From Rubinisphaera italica (GTDB lineage Bacteria; Planctomycetota; Planctomycetia; Planctomycetales; Planctomycetaceae), in the NCBI RefSeq assembly GCF_007859715.1, contig NZ_SJPG01000001.1, positions 3,808,728-3,872,727 on the forward strand: a DNA stretch of 64,000 bases. The letters run 5' to 3'. The translations under genes were made by a program, and so were the position numbers. This document shows positions 1-13,289 of this stretch, piece by piece. Within the stretch, counting starts at the first letter, position 1, and every line of letters begins with the position of its first letter. The notes below the pieces were generated by a model, which saw nothing but the letters and a program-made list of their open reading frames with translations, was not told where the DNA came from and made no database searches.

Positions 1-649
1 ACGGGACCATAACGTGGCCAGAATATTAGTAGGGTGCGTCAAGACGCACCCTACAGTTTGTGACCTACAGCTGAGAGTTAAGCGGCCAAAGAAGTAATTG
101 ACACTCACCACTGGCCTCTCGACACTAGCCAATCGAAAAGACTTTAACGATCAGATAATTTATGACGAGTTCGTCAGAGTGAAGAACGCGATATTTCATT
201 TATTGTTAATTTTTCCTCAATTTACTCAATTGGAATCAACATCCAGGCGAATCGACACGATAACTAAGATACAGACCTCATTATTCCTATCAAATCGCGA
301 TGACATTCTGGAATCATCCTGAATCAAGTTTGTCACTCACAAGCATACAAGAATTGAAATTCAATTCGAACGGTCATTCGGCCACACGCCTTTTGTAAAA
401 ACACCAAAACATTGATCGAAAATGCTCTGCCGACAAGGCGACTTGACGTCAGGCAAATTGATCGGATACATCACTCGATAGTTCCTATCGAATTAAATCA
501 CTTCTCTTTGTCTCGATGTGTTTTCCATCCGGAATTCACGGGCAGACAGAACTATTTTGTTATGCAGTTGGATGAACGTATCCAGCGACAAGTCGTTTGA
601 CACACTAACTGCACTCACCCCATCGACCCCACTTCGCAAGAAGATCATC
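1..649. other. Non-coding leader region upstream of the secretin gene
   Basis: Apart from the hairpin at 29-54, I see no convincing gene here. Open frames at 98-322 and 412-600 lack ribosome binding sites and read as random, low-similarity peptides. The region is AT-richer than the genes and presumably carries the secretin promoter, but I could not identify one with confidence. Confidence 0.5.
29..54. repeat. Perfect 12-bp inverted repeat hairpin
   Basis: Two 12-base arms (GTAGGGTGCGTC and its exact complement) are separated by only AA, giving a very stable hairpin in intergenic DNA. It has no T-run on either side, so it is not a standard terminator. Hairpins with this GTAGGGTGCG core are, as I recall, common dispersed intergenic repeats in several phyla. 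Only one copy lies in this window. Confidence 0.7.
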
Positions 650-5017
<4,368 letters not shown>

Positions 5018-5051
5018 AGCATTCATAATGCTTGAAATCGTCGCTCTCAAC

Positions 5052-5078
5052 TTCCTGCAAACGTCCTGTTTGCAGGAA
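5052..5078 (+). repeat. 11-bp stem hairpin after the secretin gene
   Basis: TTCCTGCAAAC pairs with GTTTGCAGGAA around a 5-base loop, 35 bases after the secretin stop. There is no T-run, so it may be an mRNA 3' stabilising hairpin placed before the true terminator at 5167. Confidence 0.55.
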
Positions 5079-5166
5079 ACCAGCGACAAAGAATATGAAA
5101 ACTGAACCAGAGCAAATTGCTCACCTGAACAGGACCTCACACTCCTGTTCATCTTTCAGGGTCGGG

Positions 5167-5210
<44 letters not shown>

Positions 5211-5411
5211 ATGCGCTGAATCTCAAAAACGTTCATCTGTTATCAATGACTGTTCCAGCGACAGGATCTCATTTCAGTATTTAATCGACCGAATGCCAAT
5301 AAGAGAAAGTTGCTGTAGAATTTCATTCCTGTCTGTGGATAATGAAGTCTTATTGAAAATGAATGTCATATACATCGCCTCATCAGTGGACCTCATTCCG
5401 GGATAACCATC

Positions 5412-6044
5412 ATGCTTGCTCGATTCCTGTTTTTCTCATTGATCGTGACTGGATTTCTAGTCGGCCCAGCTCATGCTCAGGTGGAAAAAGTCGGCAGTAA
5501 ACTGAAAGATAAGCTAGAGCAGCAGAATAAACCCGAGAAGCCTGCTCCAAAAACACAGTCACCTGAATCAATTCCACTCAATCCCAAAGCCGCTCCGGAA
5601 GACACACCTCCGGCTCCTCCAAATATGAAATCTCCTGCAAAAGAGAAGTCAGGATCATCAGAAAAACTTGATCGCCAGAATGCCAAAGAAATCGCAGTCG
5701 CCTGCCTGAAAGCCTACAAGAAGAAGGAGTTCCAATCACTTTCTGCCCTAAGCACTCCCGGCAATCAGGAAATGTTTGCTGCATTAGCCGAGTTCGGTCA
5801 GAAACACCCTCGTTACAATTCGATCACCTCAGGTTGGCGTTGGGAAGCCATTTCCAAGTGGAAACCAACCGAACCACTCACCGTTCGTTATCGCGGATCC
5901 AATACCGCAGCCGTCGAATTTGGGGCAACCAGATCGGAATCTTACGTTGTGATGCTCGAATGGGTCGATGAACAATGGTGTTTTGAAGATATCAACAGCC
6001 CCGATCGGCAAGACTTCCGCTCACTCCCTAAAGAGAGACCATAA
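5412..6044 (+). CDS. Secreted protein of unknown function
   Basis: A 210-aa protein with a clear Sec signal peptide (hydrophobic residues ~4-18, cleavage likely after AHA at ~22). A low-complexity Pro/Lys/Glu/Ser-rich linker follows to about residue 90. The C-terminal ~115 residues form a small alpha+beta domain with AAVEFGATRSESYVVMLEW-like strands, which could be an NTF2-like or DUF-type fold; this is a guess from pattern only. It stands alone after the secretin terminator, so it probably has its own promoter. I do not recognise the family. Confidence 0.75.
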   Translation: MLARFLFFSLIVTGFLVGPAHAQVEKVGSKLKDKLEQQNKPEKPAPKTQSPESIPLNPKAAPEDTPPAPPNMKSPAKEKSGSSEKLDRQNAKEIAVACLKAYKKKEFQSLSALSTPGNQEMFAALAEFGQKHPRYNSITSGWRWEAISKWKPTEPLTVRYRGSNTAAVEFGATRSESYVVMLEWVDEQWCFEDINSPDRQDFRSLPKERP

Positions 6045-6104
6045 GAGCCCAATAATCATGTGGCACAAGCGAAATGTGCCTGCTGATGACATTCCTCTAT
6101 CAAA

Positions 6105-6446
6105 TTACGGCCGTGGATATCCCCAATGAGCCGCCAGAGAATCTGCCGCCTGTTCTTCATCCGTAATTTCACCCCAGCCCCCATTTCTTAAAAAGGCATG
6201 GGCAAATTCATGGGCAATTACATAACAGGCAAACTCGTGGGATAAATCATCCAGCTTCGGTCGTAACACCACACAACGACTGCCCGAGCCCACCGGACCT
6301 GGGGTTTCCATGAAAATGGACCAGCCCTTACCGGGCTCATAATTTTCGAGAGCGATGCGAAAGCGGGAATCCTCAAGAAAGTCGAGTTGGACTTCTTCCG
6401 GCAGCGACTTCAGCACCAGCTCGACGCGGTCCCGCAAAGTCTGCAA
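6105..6446 (-). CDS. Small HExxH zinc-metallopeptidase-like protein
   Basis: A 113-aa protein whose C-terminal half carries a gluzincin-type motif: IAHEFAHAFL, with two His and the catalytic Glu, then EEQAADSLAAHWGY, where an acidic residue could be the third zinc ligand. This layout resembles the ImmA/IrrE-like and other small DUF-type metallopeptidases. There is no signal peptide, so it should be cytoplasmic. It is isolated: convergent with the secreted protein before it and followed upstream by ~150 bases of non-coding DNA. The substrate is unknown. The fold is inferred from the motif only. Confidence 0.72.
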   Translation of the reverse strand: MQTLRDRVELVLKSLPEEVQLDFLEDSRFRIALENYEPGKGWSIFMETPGPVGSGSRCVVLRPKLDDLSHEFACYVIAHEFAHAFLRNGGWGEITDEEQAADSLAAHWGYPRP

Positions 6447-6598
6447 TTGATCGAATTCTGCAAGATAAACTGAAAAAATGATCGGCTCCAGTCTTTTTTT
6501 AATCGAGTGAACTCTTCATAAGCATAGCGCATCGGAAGTGATATGAAAAGCACTGAGCCGTTGAAAGCTATTGCATATGAGCGGTTCTGAAAATCGAT

Positions 6599-7030
6599 TT
6601 ACTGAAGATTCAGTTCAAAATTATCGTAATCTTTGTCGATGTCCATTTTGAAGGCTTTAGTAACTTCTCCATATCTTTCGACAACTTCCTTGAATTCTTC
6701 TGGGACTGGAAACAATTCTGTATCTCCATTTGCTGGCGAGAGTGTGATATAGTTTTCCCCTGCGACAACCCCAGTTTGAGTGGACGTGTAATGCATCGTA
6801 AATTTTCCGTTCGCGTCTGTCAGTCCAGAACTGGGGCGATTCCCTTCAACGTGCATGACGACATTAAGATCGGGAGCCGGTTTGCCATTGATTGTTAAAG
6901 TTCCATTCATTTGATGCAATGTTGGTGCTCCTGAGCCTTGACCGCATCCGGCAAGAATCACCAGACAGCCGCTGCTGACTACGCATGAGACCAACAGTAC
7001 GTGAAGGGATCGAAAAATGTTTGCTATCAA
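6599..7030 (-). CDS. Small lipoprotein with carboxypeptidase-regulatory-like domain
   Basis: A 143-aa protein with a lipoprotein signal (hydrophobic stretch ending in LAGC, Cys near residue 29). Its beta-rich body (MNGTLTINGKPAPDLNVVM) resembles the transthyretin/carboxypeptidase-regulatory fold. Such lipoproteins commonly follow DUF1559 genes in planctomycetes, as here. The start is TTG at 7030, supported by an AGGAG about 9 bases upstream. The role is unknown; the context suggests an envelope partner of the DUF1559 protein. A hairpin at 7097-7136 separates the two genes, so transcription may be attenuated between them. Confidence 0.8.
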   Translation of the reverse strand: MIANIFRSLHVLLVSCVVSSGCLVILAGCGQGSGAPTLHQMNGTLTINGKPAPDLNVVMHVEGNRPSSGLTDANGKFTMHYTSTQTGVVAGENYITLSPANGDTELFPVPEEFKEVVERYGEVTKAFKMDIDKDYDNFELNLQ

Positions 7031-7090
7031 CGTAACGCACTCCTGAACAGTCTAGTGAAGGATGAATCAATTGAATTTTAAGTGGCTTAA

Positions 7091-7136
7091 TTAAAAGAGA
7101 TCTCCAGAGACTGGCGACTTAGCCTCTGGAGATCTC
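7091..7136 (-). terminator. Hairpin terminator or attenuator between DUF1559 and lipoprotein genes
   Basis: Perfect 13-bp arms (GAGATCTCCAGAG at 7097-7109 and its complement at 7124-7136) are followed on the minus strand by TTTTAATT. It sits between two same-strand genes that normally belong together, so it may reduce expression of the downstream lipoprotein instead of fully ending the transcript. Confidence 0.7.
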
Positions 7137-7167
7137 GTAGACAAGACATCAAATCCGCAAAGACAAA

Positions 7168-8082
7168 TCAAAATTCACCAACGGTTTCCCGAAGTGATCT
7201 TGTTGAAATTCTACGAAATGTCGTCAAATCGATATTATCACTGATGAAGCGAACACTCCCATCAACAAGACAAACCTGAATTCCTCCGGGATGTTCGCTG
7301 CGAGAGACTCGACCGAAATTGTTATTCAGCTGATTGGGCGGTCGATCAGTACTGGCATAACCTTCCGATTGATGGGTTACCAATAAAAAGTGATTGTGAG
7401 CATTGGGATCATTAGGATCTTTGGTATATCGAACCTGCTCCATAATGAGCATCGTATTGGAAGTTCCATCGACAACATCCTTAAACTTGAGGCTGCTGTT
7501 CATAAATCCCATCCCATTGTAGGCGGTCGCAGAACTGGACCGCTCTGGACAACACAAAGGCGTTCCCGCATTAATCGCGTAATCTTTGTAACTTCTGGGA
7601 GCCCCTGCAGCGATTGCACTCGGGCAGGCAAAAGTTGATGGCATTTGCTGGCAGGGAACTTGATTCGTCGTATTTGGAGTAGGACCATTCTGGCCCCATC
7701 CACTATCGTAATCGTGCGGTGTGTAAGGGGGCTGACTGGTGTCAAAGCTATCGTACAGTGCACTGGATTCAATTTGCGGGAGAATAAAATACGGCCATCC
7801 CCAGGAGTTATATTGATCATCTGATGGAGCACTCTTGGAATAAGGATGGCTATGCCCTCCCGGTGGATCCACAAAGCGATTCCCCATAGGAAACACGAAA
7901 TGTGTATCGTGATAATTATGAAAAGCCAACCCAATCTGCTTCAAATTATTTTTGCAGGACGAACGCCTTGCAGCTTCCCTCGCCTGTTGAACAGCTGGTA
8001 ATAGCAGTGCGACCAGTATGGCAATGATTGCGATCACGACCAGAAGTTCAATTAGTGTGAATGCTCTTCTCTTCGACCTCAT
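7168..8082 (-). CDS. DUF1559 prepilin-like protein
   Basis: A 304-aa protein of the planctomycete-expanded DUF1559 family. It begins with a type IV prepilin leader ([19 protein letters not shown]), followed by the conserved [20 protein letters not shown] segment and the HNYHDTH motif. The C-terminus holds the conserved [16 protein letters not shown] pattern. It should be processed by a prepilin peptidase and anchored by the N-terminal helix. The start is secured by GGGGAGG just upstream of the ATG. The function is unknown; pseudopilin-like surface proteins are the usual view. It pairs with the lipoprotein gene downstream. Confidence 0.93.
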   Translation of the reverse strand: MRSKRRAFTLIELLVVIAIIAILVALLLPAVQQAREAARRSSCKNNLKQIGLAFHNYHDTHFVFPMGNRFVDPPGGHSHPYSKSAPSDDQYNSWGWPYFILPQIESSALYDSFDTSQPPYTPHDYDSGWGQNGPTPNTTNQVPCQQMPSTFACPSAIAAGAPRSYKDYAINAGTPLCCPERSSSATAYNGMGFMNSSLKFKDVVDGTSNTMLIMEQVRYTKDPNDPNAHNHFLLVTHQSEGYASTDRPPNQLNNNFGRVSRSEHPGGIQVCLVDGSVRFISDNIDLTTFRRISTRSLRETVGEF

Positions 8083-8301
8083 TGAAACCTCCCCAAACTA
8101 AATAACGAAACAGAATCGCATTATATAATCATGATATGTTCACTTTACCTATGCTTTATGCGATCAGTAACCGAAAATTGACTCTTTTTTTTCATTTCTT
8201 GAAAAAATTTAATCTGGCAAGAAATCAATTTCAGCTTAAATTGAGCGAAGTCGCAAGGACTAACCCTCTTAGTTCAGAAGACCATCCGAGTAACATATTT
8301 C

Positions 8302-9492
8302 TTACTCAACCGCGCAAATCAAACATTTCAAATACGAACTCTCCGGGCAGAAGGCACTCACGGGATGATCGGCTGCCTGGCCGCGGGTTTCGAGGATGCG
8401 GACGAAGCGGCCGGTTTCTGCGGCGGCATCGCGGATGACTTCGCCGAATTCTTCAAAGGAAACCATACCGGAGCAGCTGCAGGTGACGAGGATTCCCTGC
8501 GGTTTCAGGCGGGATATCGCGGCCACATTCCATTTGAAGTAAGCCTTCATCGCCCGTTGAATTCCCTTGCGACCGCGGGCAAATTTGGGGGGATCGAGAA
8601 TGATGCCATCAAACATACGGTCGGTCGTCGTTAAGAATTTGAGAGCATCGGCATCAACGAATTCGCAGCGATCTTCCAGCTGATTCAACTTTGCATTGTC
8701 TTGCGCTAACTGAATCGCTCCACCAGAGGAATCGACTCCAGTCACATGCTTAGCTCGTCCATGCTTAAGGGCATTGAGAGTAAACCCGCCCGAATAGCAG
8801 CAGACATCGAGCACATCGCCCTGCAAATATTTTGCGGCTGCCAGACGGTTATCGCGCTGATCGTAATAGAAGCCTGTCTTCTGACCTTCCTGCACATTGA
8901 TGATGTAATCGAGTTCATTTTCGACGATATACAGCGGCGAGGGCGGCGGATCGCCCCGCAGCAGGCCATCCTGCATCGTCATTCCCTCGGCTTCTTTCAT
9001 CCCCTTTTCCGTTCGCAGCCAGATGCCGAGCGGACTGAGCAACTCATCGAGTTGATTGATGAGAAATTCGGAACGTGTTGCCAAAGCCTGACTTGTAATC
9101 TGCACGGTGAGCCAGTCGCCGAAACGATCGACCGTCAAACCGGAAATGCCGTCGGCTTCACTGAAAATCAATCGGCAGGCACGGATGTCGTTTTCAACAG
9201 GAAACATCTGCCGTCGCAGTTCGATGGCGCCGATCAGTCGTTGTCTCCAGAAATCGTCATCGAGGGGCTGGTCGAGATTCCAGGAGTACAGCCGGACCCG
9301 AATTTGACTCTCGGGATTGTAAAGACCGCGAGCGATGGCCTTTTTTTCATGGGAATAAAGGACGACTTCATCCCCAACATTCAGTCCCTCAGGAATCTGA
9401 GAAATGGCTCCGGCAAAGACCCAAGGATGACCAGTGAAAAACGGCTGAGAACGGCGTGGTTTGAGTATGATACGTGGAAGATCCGACGACAT
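8302..9492 (-). CDS. RlmI-type class I SAM-dependent rRNA (cytosine-C5) methyltransferase
   Basis: A 396-aa protein resembling RlmI, which methylates a cytosine of 23S rRNA. The N-terminal PUA domain is visible (residues ~5-80, including [10 protein letters not shown]). An EEHAD-like middle domain and a Rossmann methyltransferase follow, with [15 protein letters not shown] as SAM motif I, and the catalytic pair region DPPKFARGR and TCSCSG. The ATG at 9492 starts the PUA domain directly. A longer frame to 9681 has no family support. It stands alone on the minus strand. The exact target base cannot be told from sequence. Confidence 0.88.
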   Translation of the reverse strand: MSSDLPRIILKPRRSQPFFTGHPWVFAGAISQIPEGLNVGDEVVLYSHEKKAIARGLYNPESQIRVRLYSWNLDQPLDDDFWRQRLIGAIELRRQMFPVENDIRACRLIFSEADGISGLTVDRFGDWLTVQITSQALATRSEFLINQLDELLSPLGIWLRTEKGMKEAEGMTMQDGLLRGDPPPSPLYIVENELDYIINVQEGQKTGFYYDQRDNRLAAAKYLQGDVLDVCCYSGGFTLNALKHGRAKHVTGVDSSGGAIQLAQDNAKLNQLEDRCEFVDADALKFLTTTDRMFDGIILDPPKFARGRKGIQRAMKAYFKWNVAAISRLKPQGILVTCSCSGMVSFEEFGEVIRDAAAETGRFVRILETRGQAADHPVSAFCPESSYLKCLICAVE

Positions 9493-9635
9493 GGAACGTA
9501 ATTTCTTGTAATACAATAAGAGCTGACTCAAACCGACTGGTTTTGAAGACTTGCCAGCTGCGATATGATAGTGAATTGAAGTAGAATAACATCGAAAACC
9601 CGCGGAACATAGGATCATCAGTCTGAATATTCCGT

Positions 9636-9687
9636 AAATAAATAAACGCCAAATGACTTTCCCGCTTGGGATTGCAGTCATCTGGCG
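9636..9687 (-). terminator. Rho-independent terminator after hicA
   Basis: Arms CGCCAAATGAC (9647-9657) and GTCATCTGGCG (9677-9687) pair at 10 of 11 positions. On the minus strand they are followed by TTTATTTATTT. This is downstream of the HicBA operon and would end its transcript before the methyltransferase gene. Confidence 0.65.
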
Positions 9688-9759
9688 TAATTACTTTCCG
9701 CTGGGATTCACTCGGCTACGTTTTTTCGTGTGCCTTTCACGTGGCACACTTTTGAGCAA

Positions 9760-9996
9760 TTATGAATTTAGGTATTCAATAAATTGCTCAACAGACAAAC
9801 CGGCAAGTGTGATTTGCTTTTTGAGCAATCCAATACCCATGTCTTCATTGCCGTGTACTGGTATATTGAGAGGACTTGGGTGGTCTTCTTTATTCATAAT
9901 GTGATGACTGCCCTTAGTTCTAACAACTTCAAATCCAGCTTTCTGGAATGCTTTAATCGCTTTTTTTCCAGATATCCTCGGGATCTTAGTCGCCAT
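9760..9996 (-). CDS. hicA: HicA-family mRNA interferase toxin
   Basis: A 78-aa protein of the HicA/YcfA family, double-stranded-RNA-binding-fold mRNA interferases. It shows KIPRISGKKAIKAFQKAGFE at the start and the catalytic-His segment RTKGSHHIM, then IPVHGNEDMGIGLLKKQI typical of HicA. The ATG at 9996 overlaps the end of hicB by 11 bases, indicating translational coupling. The order is antitoxin first, the reverse of the classic hicA-hicB. A terminator-like hairpin lies downstream. The catalytic His is present, so the toxin looks intact. Confidence 0.92.
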   Translation of the reverse strand: MATKIPRISGKKAIKAFQKAGFEVVRTKGSHHIMNKEDHPSPLNIPVHGNEDMGIGLLKKQITLAGLSVEQFIEYLNS

Positions 9997-10309
9997 CAAC
10001 CAGGATCCATTTCAACTTGCAGTTGTCGGGAATCTGTGATTCGTACTCTTTAGGCATTAACCAAGGAATATCTATGCCGTTTTCATCATAGTATTCAAGC
10101 AACCCAAGAACAGATTCCTTAGTTCTTTCAAGTGCTACTTCTTCATTAGGCCCTGAACTACCTGCTCCTGAAAGATTTAATACGATCACTGAAAATAAAT
10201 CATCCGCATCTTTTTCGATTGCAACATGGCAGCGAAATGCATGGACCGGTTCCCAATCAGTTAATTCGATTGGCCGCTGTTCACGATTAATTAATATTGA
10301 TCCAGTCAT
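9986..10309 (-). CDS. hicB: HicB-family antitoxin
   Basis: A 107-aa protein. The degraded RNase-H-like HicB fold is visible as FSVIVLNLSGAGSSG, and the ALERTKESVLGLLEYYDENG segment with IPW matches the HicB consensus. It would bind and neutralise HicA. I see no clear C-terminal ribbon-helix-helix or HTH DNA-binding domain: the protein ends with ~30 residues that look like a short tail. Autoregulation is therefore uncertain. It lies 3 bases after the upstream gene and overlaps hicA by 11 bases, so the three form one operon. Confidence 0.82.
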   Translation of the reverse strand: MTGSILINREQRPIELTDWEPVHAFRCHVAIEKDADDLFSVIVLNLSGAGSSGPNEEVALERTKESVLGLLEYYDENGIDIPWLMPKEYESQIPDNCKLKWILVDGD

Positions 10310-10312
10310 TAT

Positions 10313-10768
10313 TTATTCCCCAGTATTGTCTTTGTAATATGTATTTATCCTACAAGAACCGATAATCTCTCCTTCACTTATCACCTCCATCGCATAGTAG
10401 CCTTCTTCCCCAGTTATATAATCGCGCAAGTCAGGGAGCTGAAGAGCCATTTCCACTGTTGCCAAACGATCTTTACATTCGATCTCAACAGGCATTCCGA
10501 ACAGAGTTCGATTTTTTTTTAAGCATGTAAATTGAAGTTGTATTGAGGTAACGCTGTTAACGTTGGTCAAGCTAACGTAAACCCATGGAGCACCTGCTGA
10601 ACCGCTTGTTACATATTTGGTTGTATTTCCAGTATCGTCCTCAACAACTTTATGAGCCACATCCTTTACAATCCTCACTGACGTAAAGGTTCCAGCAATA
10701 ATGTACCCTTCACTGCCTATTTGCCAAATTCTCTCAGCCAACAACAATGCTTGTACATCAGGTTTCAC
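10313..10768 (-). CDS. Unknown protein co-transcribed with hicBA (DUF6941-like pattern)
   Basis: A 151-aa protein with a GTG start. The opening MKPDVQALLLAERIW, then GYIIAGTFTSV, and later PVEIECKDRLATVEMALQLP, look like the beta-rich DUF6941 pattern; I am not sure of that assignment. There is no signal peptide or membrane segment. It ends only 3 bases before hicB, so it is the first gene of a three-gene operon with the toxin-antitoxin pair. The function is unknown. It may be an accessory or a passenger gene. Confidence 0.75.
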   Translation of the reverse strand: MKPDVQALLLAERIWQIGSEGYIIAGTFTSVRIVKDVAHKVVEDDTGNTTKYVTSGSAGAPWVYVSLTNVNSVTSIQLQFTCLKKNRTLFGMPVEIECKDRLATVEMALQLPDLRDYITGEEGYYAMEVISEGEIIGSCRINTYYKDNTGE

Positions 10769-11362
10769 AGCGGTGAGTTCCGTTCTGCCAAAATTTTATT
10801 TTTCACCAACATGATTCATTTTTCATACTTTGCATAGCATTGTCAATTAACTGAAGAAATTTCATGCCGCAAATCCCATGCCAACTCGGAATGCGGAACC
10901 CATTGCTTTCAAAGCACTTATCGTCAACAAAGGTAGGCATTAAGTAGTAATTAACCGCAATATGTGTCAATCGCACTTAGACACTTAAGACAACAAGCAG
11001 TTTCACGCTTAAATAAATTGATTGCAAGGATTTTTAATGAGTGGTTCTCTTCAAATGAGAGAACCCTCCTGGCTATGCAAGTTTCGCTCAAAACTCTGAT
11101 TGAACATACTTTCAAAGCATCGCAGGGCATAAAATTTTTCCAGGCTCAGAGGATTCGGAATCCCGTTCCCAGCTGCCGTAACCGCTTTTCGGCTCATTGC
11201 TTGCACCCACTCAACCGCTTTCTGGTGCGCGAATGTCTCACGAAACTAATTCTTCCCATCCCAGGTGAACGACACTAAACTGAGACTACGTTAAGACCAC
11301 GCCCCTCAGTAAGTTCTAAGATGTGCCGCCCAAGTTTATTGACATTCAGGAATTAAACAGTT
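10769..11362. other. Non-coding interval between the hic operon and murD (divergent)
   Basis: A 594-base AT-rich stretch between divergent genes. It should hold promoters for both. A short hairpin (GGTTCTCT/AGAGAACC, 11043-11065) is the only structure I see. The open frame at 10964-11278 reads as a random peptide without a ribosome binding site and is not supported. Confidence 0.5.
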
Positions 11363-12685
11363 TTGCAACCAGATCGTAGATCATTCGCTGGAAAACGCAT
11401 CTGTGCCTTGGGGCTGGGGCGTTTCGGAGGACAAGTGGCCGCCATTGAACATCTGCTACAGCACGGTGCTCAGATACGAATTACAGATACTGCTCATCCG
11501 GAAACGCTGTCTGACTCCATCGAACGACTCTCTCAATATTCAGATATTGAATTTCAGTTTGGTCCGCAGACGGTAGACTCTTTGAAAAACTGTGATGCCC
11601 TCCTCGCTTCACCGGCTATCCGTCCGCAACATTCTTGTATCATCGCTGCGAGACGAGTGGGACTGCCTGTTTTTACGGAAATCGGTTTGTTCCTGAATGC
11701 CTGTAAAGGACGAGTTCTTGCGATTTCAGGTACGGTTGGGAAATCGACCACAGCAGCCATGCTTGCGAAAATCCTGCAAGTAACTGGAAACAAAGCTCAT
11801 CTGGGAGGCAATATCGGGAAGAGTCTGCTTCCGATTGTGGAACAAATACAGCCTGAGGATTTTGTCGTTCTGGAATTGAGCAGCTTTCAACTTGATTACC
11901 TCAGACAAGTTCAACCCGATTTCACTGCAGCCGTGCTCACAAATTTGATCCCGCATCATCTCGAATGGCATGGCTCAGCTGAGGCGTATCGGGAGGCGAA
12001 AGCGGTGATGTTTCAGGGGCAGAACTCCACACAACTGAGCGTGTTTCCCGAATCTCAACGGAGTGAATCATGGCCAGGAAAAGCAGAGCGGGTTTATTAT
12101 CGGGTAGAAGACTTAAACGGAGAATTTCCCGATTGGCCTGCTCACGATCAAAATAACGCGGCTGCCACGATGAGAGTTGCTCGATGGTTGGGAATCGAAA
12201 AGTCAGTCATTTTCGAGGCTCTGCATCATTATTCGGGATTACCTCACCGGCTTGAAAAGATCCCGAACTCGCTGCATCGCACCATCATCAATGATTCAAA
12301 ATCGACTTCTCCCATCGCAACTCTGGCAGCCATCGATACTCTCTGTTCACCAACCTGGATAATTATTGGCGGTGCAGACTCTTTGGATGATCCTTCATTG
12401 CTCCTTGATCGTTTGACAAAGCATCAAATGATACGTGGAATTACCTGGGTGGGACCTGCAGGAAATCGATTAGCCGGGATATTTGCACAACAAAACACGG
12501 AAACACCTCAAACAGTGGAGGACAATCTCAACTCTGCCTGGCGATGGTGCTGGGAGAATTCTCAGAGGGATCACACGATTCTCATGTCCCCCGGCTATCC
12601 CAGTTTTAATGAATTTCTGAACTATGAAGCCCGGGGAGAACATCTCGTCAAGCTGGTACGTGAAACTGAAGACCAAACCGATTAA
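11363..12685 (+). CDS. murD: UDP-N-acetylmuramoylalanine--D-glutamate ligase
   Basis: A 440-aa Mur ligase that adds D-glutamate to UDP-MurNAc-Ala in peptidoglycan synthesis. The N-terminal Rossmann domain (GLGRFGGQVA) matches MurD. The central ATPase has GTVGKSTT (residues 123-130) and the MurD hallmark LELSSFQLD. The C-terminal domain has INDSKSTSP and IIGGAD. The Mur P-loop is usually GTNGKT/S, so Val in place of Asn is unusual. The start is TTG at 11363, with a weak AGGA further upstream. A zinc-ribbon gene starts 50 bases downstream and is probably co-transcribed. Confidence 0.9.
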   Translation: MQPDRRSFAGKRICALGLGRFGGQVAAIEHLLQHGAQIRITDTAHPETLSDSIERLSQYSDIEFQFGPQTVDSLKNCDALLASPAIRPQHSCIIAARRVGLPVFTEIGLFLNACKGRVLAISGTVGKSTTAAMLAKILQVTGNKAHLGGNIGKSLLPIVEQIQPEDFVVLELSSFQLDYLRQVQPDFTAAVLTNLIPHHLEWHGSAEAYREAKAVMFQGQNSTQLSVFPESQRSESWPGKAERVYYRVEDLNGEFPDWPAHDQNNAAATMRVARWLGIEKSVIFEALHHYSGLPHRLEKIPNSLHRTIINDSKSTSPIATLAAIDTLCSPTWIIIGGADSLDDPSLLLDRLTKHQMIRGITWVGPAGNRLAGIFAQQNTETPQTVEDNLNSAWRWCWENSQRDHTILMSPGYPSFNEFLNYEARGEHLVKLVRETEDQTD

Positions 12686-12735
12686 CATAGTCTGTTAAAG
12701 ACTCAAAACGAAATTTCTAAAGCAACATTATCAAT

Positions 12736-13272
12736 ATGAAACTCAGGGCCATCACCTGTGAACAATGCAGTGCCCCGCTGGAAGTCCCTGCCAAGGCGAC
12801 ATCAGCCAAGTGTGGCTACTGCAATTCTCTTTTGCATCTGGATCAACCTCAGCCACAGTCATTGAAATCTTCAGAAAATGATTCCAGCAATCTGGACACA
12901 ATCCGTCTTCAAAACGAACTGGAACGACTCGACCGGGAATGGATGATGAAGCGGGAGTCGTTTATGATCAAAGGCAAAAATGGAGAGATGTCGATTCCCG
13001 ATACAACCATGTTAGTCGCGTCCGGTTTCGGGATTGTGTTCGCAGGATTCTGGACTTTAATGACTCTGTTTTTCTTTCCTCCATTTGCCCTGTTTGGCGG
13101 ATTCATGATTATCATGATCATCACTCAGACCGCCAAAGCCAAAAAGAAGATGGAGCAGTATCAATACTCCCACAGTCAATACCGCCGAAAACGTCAGGAG
13201 ATATTGAGTCAATTGCAACAGGAGGATCCGCCGGGGATCGACAATTATCTTCAGGATCTCTCTTTCAACTAA
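12736..13272 (+). CDS. Zinc-ribbon membrane protein of unknown function
   Basis: A 178-aa protein. The N-terminus has two CxxC pairs ([20 protein letters not shown]), a zinc ribbon. A basic/acidic helical stretch follows, then two adjacent membrane segments (about residues 90-135) and a charged, probably coiled C-terminal helix rich in Lys, Gln and Arg. It lies between murD and the uracil-DNA glycosylase gene with short gaps (50 and 17 bases), so the three look co-transcribed. No enzymatic motif is visible. Confidence 0.75.
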   Translation: MKLRAITCEQCSAPLEVPAKATSAKCGYCNSLLHLDQPQPQSLKSSENDSSNLDTIRLQNELERLDREWMMKRESFMIKGKNGEMSIPDTTMLVASGFGIVFAGFWTLMTLFFFPPFALFGGFMIIMIITQTAKAKKKMEQYQYSHSQYRRKRQEILSQLQQEDPPGIDNYLQDLSFN

Positions 13273-13289
13273 GTAATAACTCATCTTCC

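Noticed and set aside
412..600. 62-aa open frame before the secretin gene
   Set aside because: No ribosome binding site; overlaps the rejected upstream extension of the secretin frame.
518..649. Upstream GTG start for the secretin gene
   Set aside because: It adds 44 residues that do not look like a signal peptide, and the signal-like helix begins only after the ATG at 650.
10964..11278. 104-aa open frame between the hic operon and murD
   Set aside because: No ribosome binding site, random composition and no family pattern.
12939..13289. Extended N-terminus of the uracil-DNA glycosylase frame
   Set aside because: It would overlap the zinc-ribbon gene almost entirely; the family start fits the ATG at 13290.
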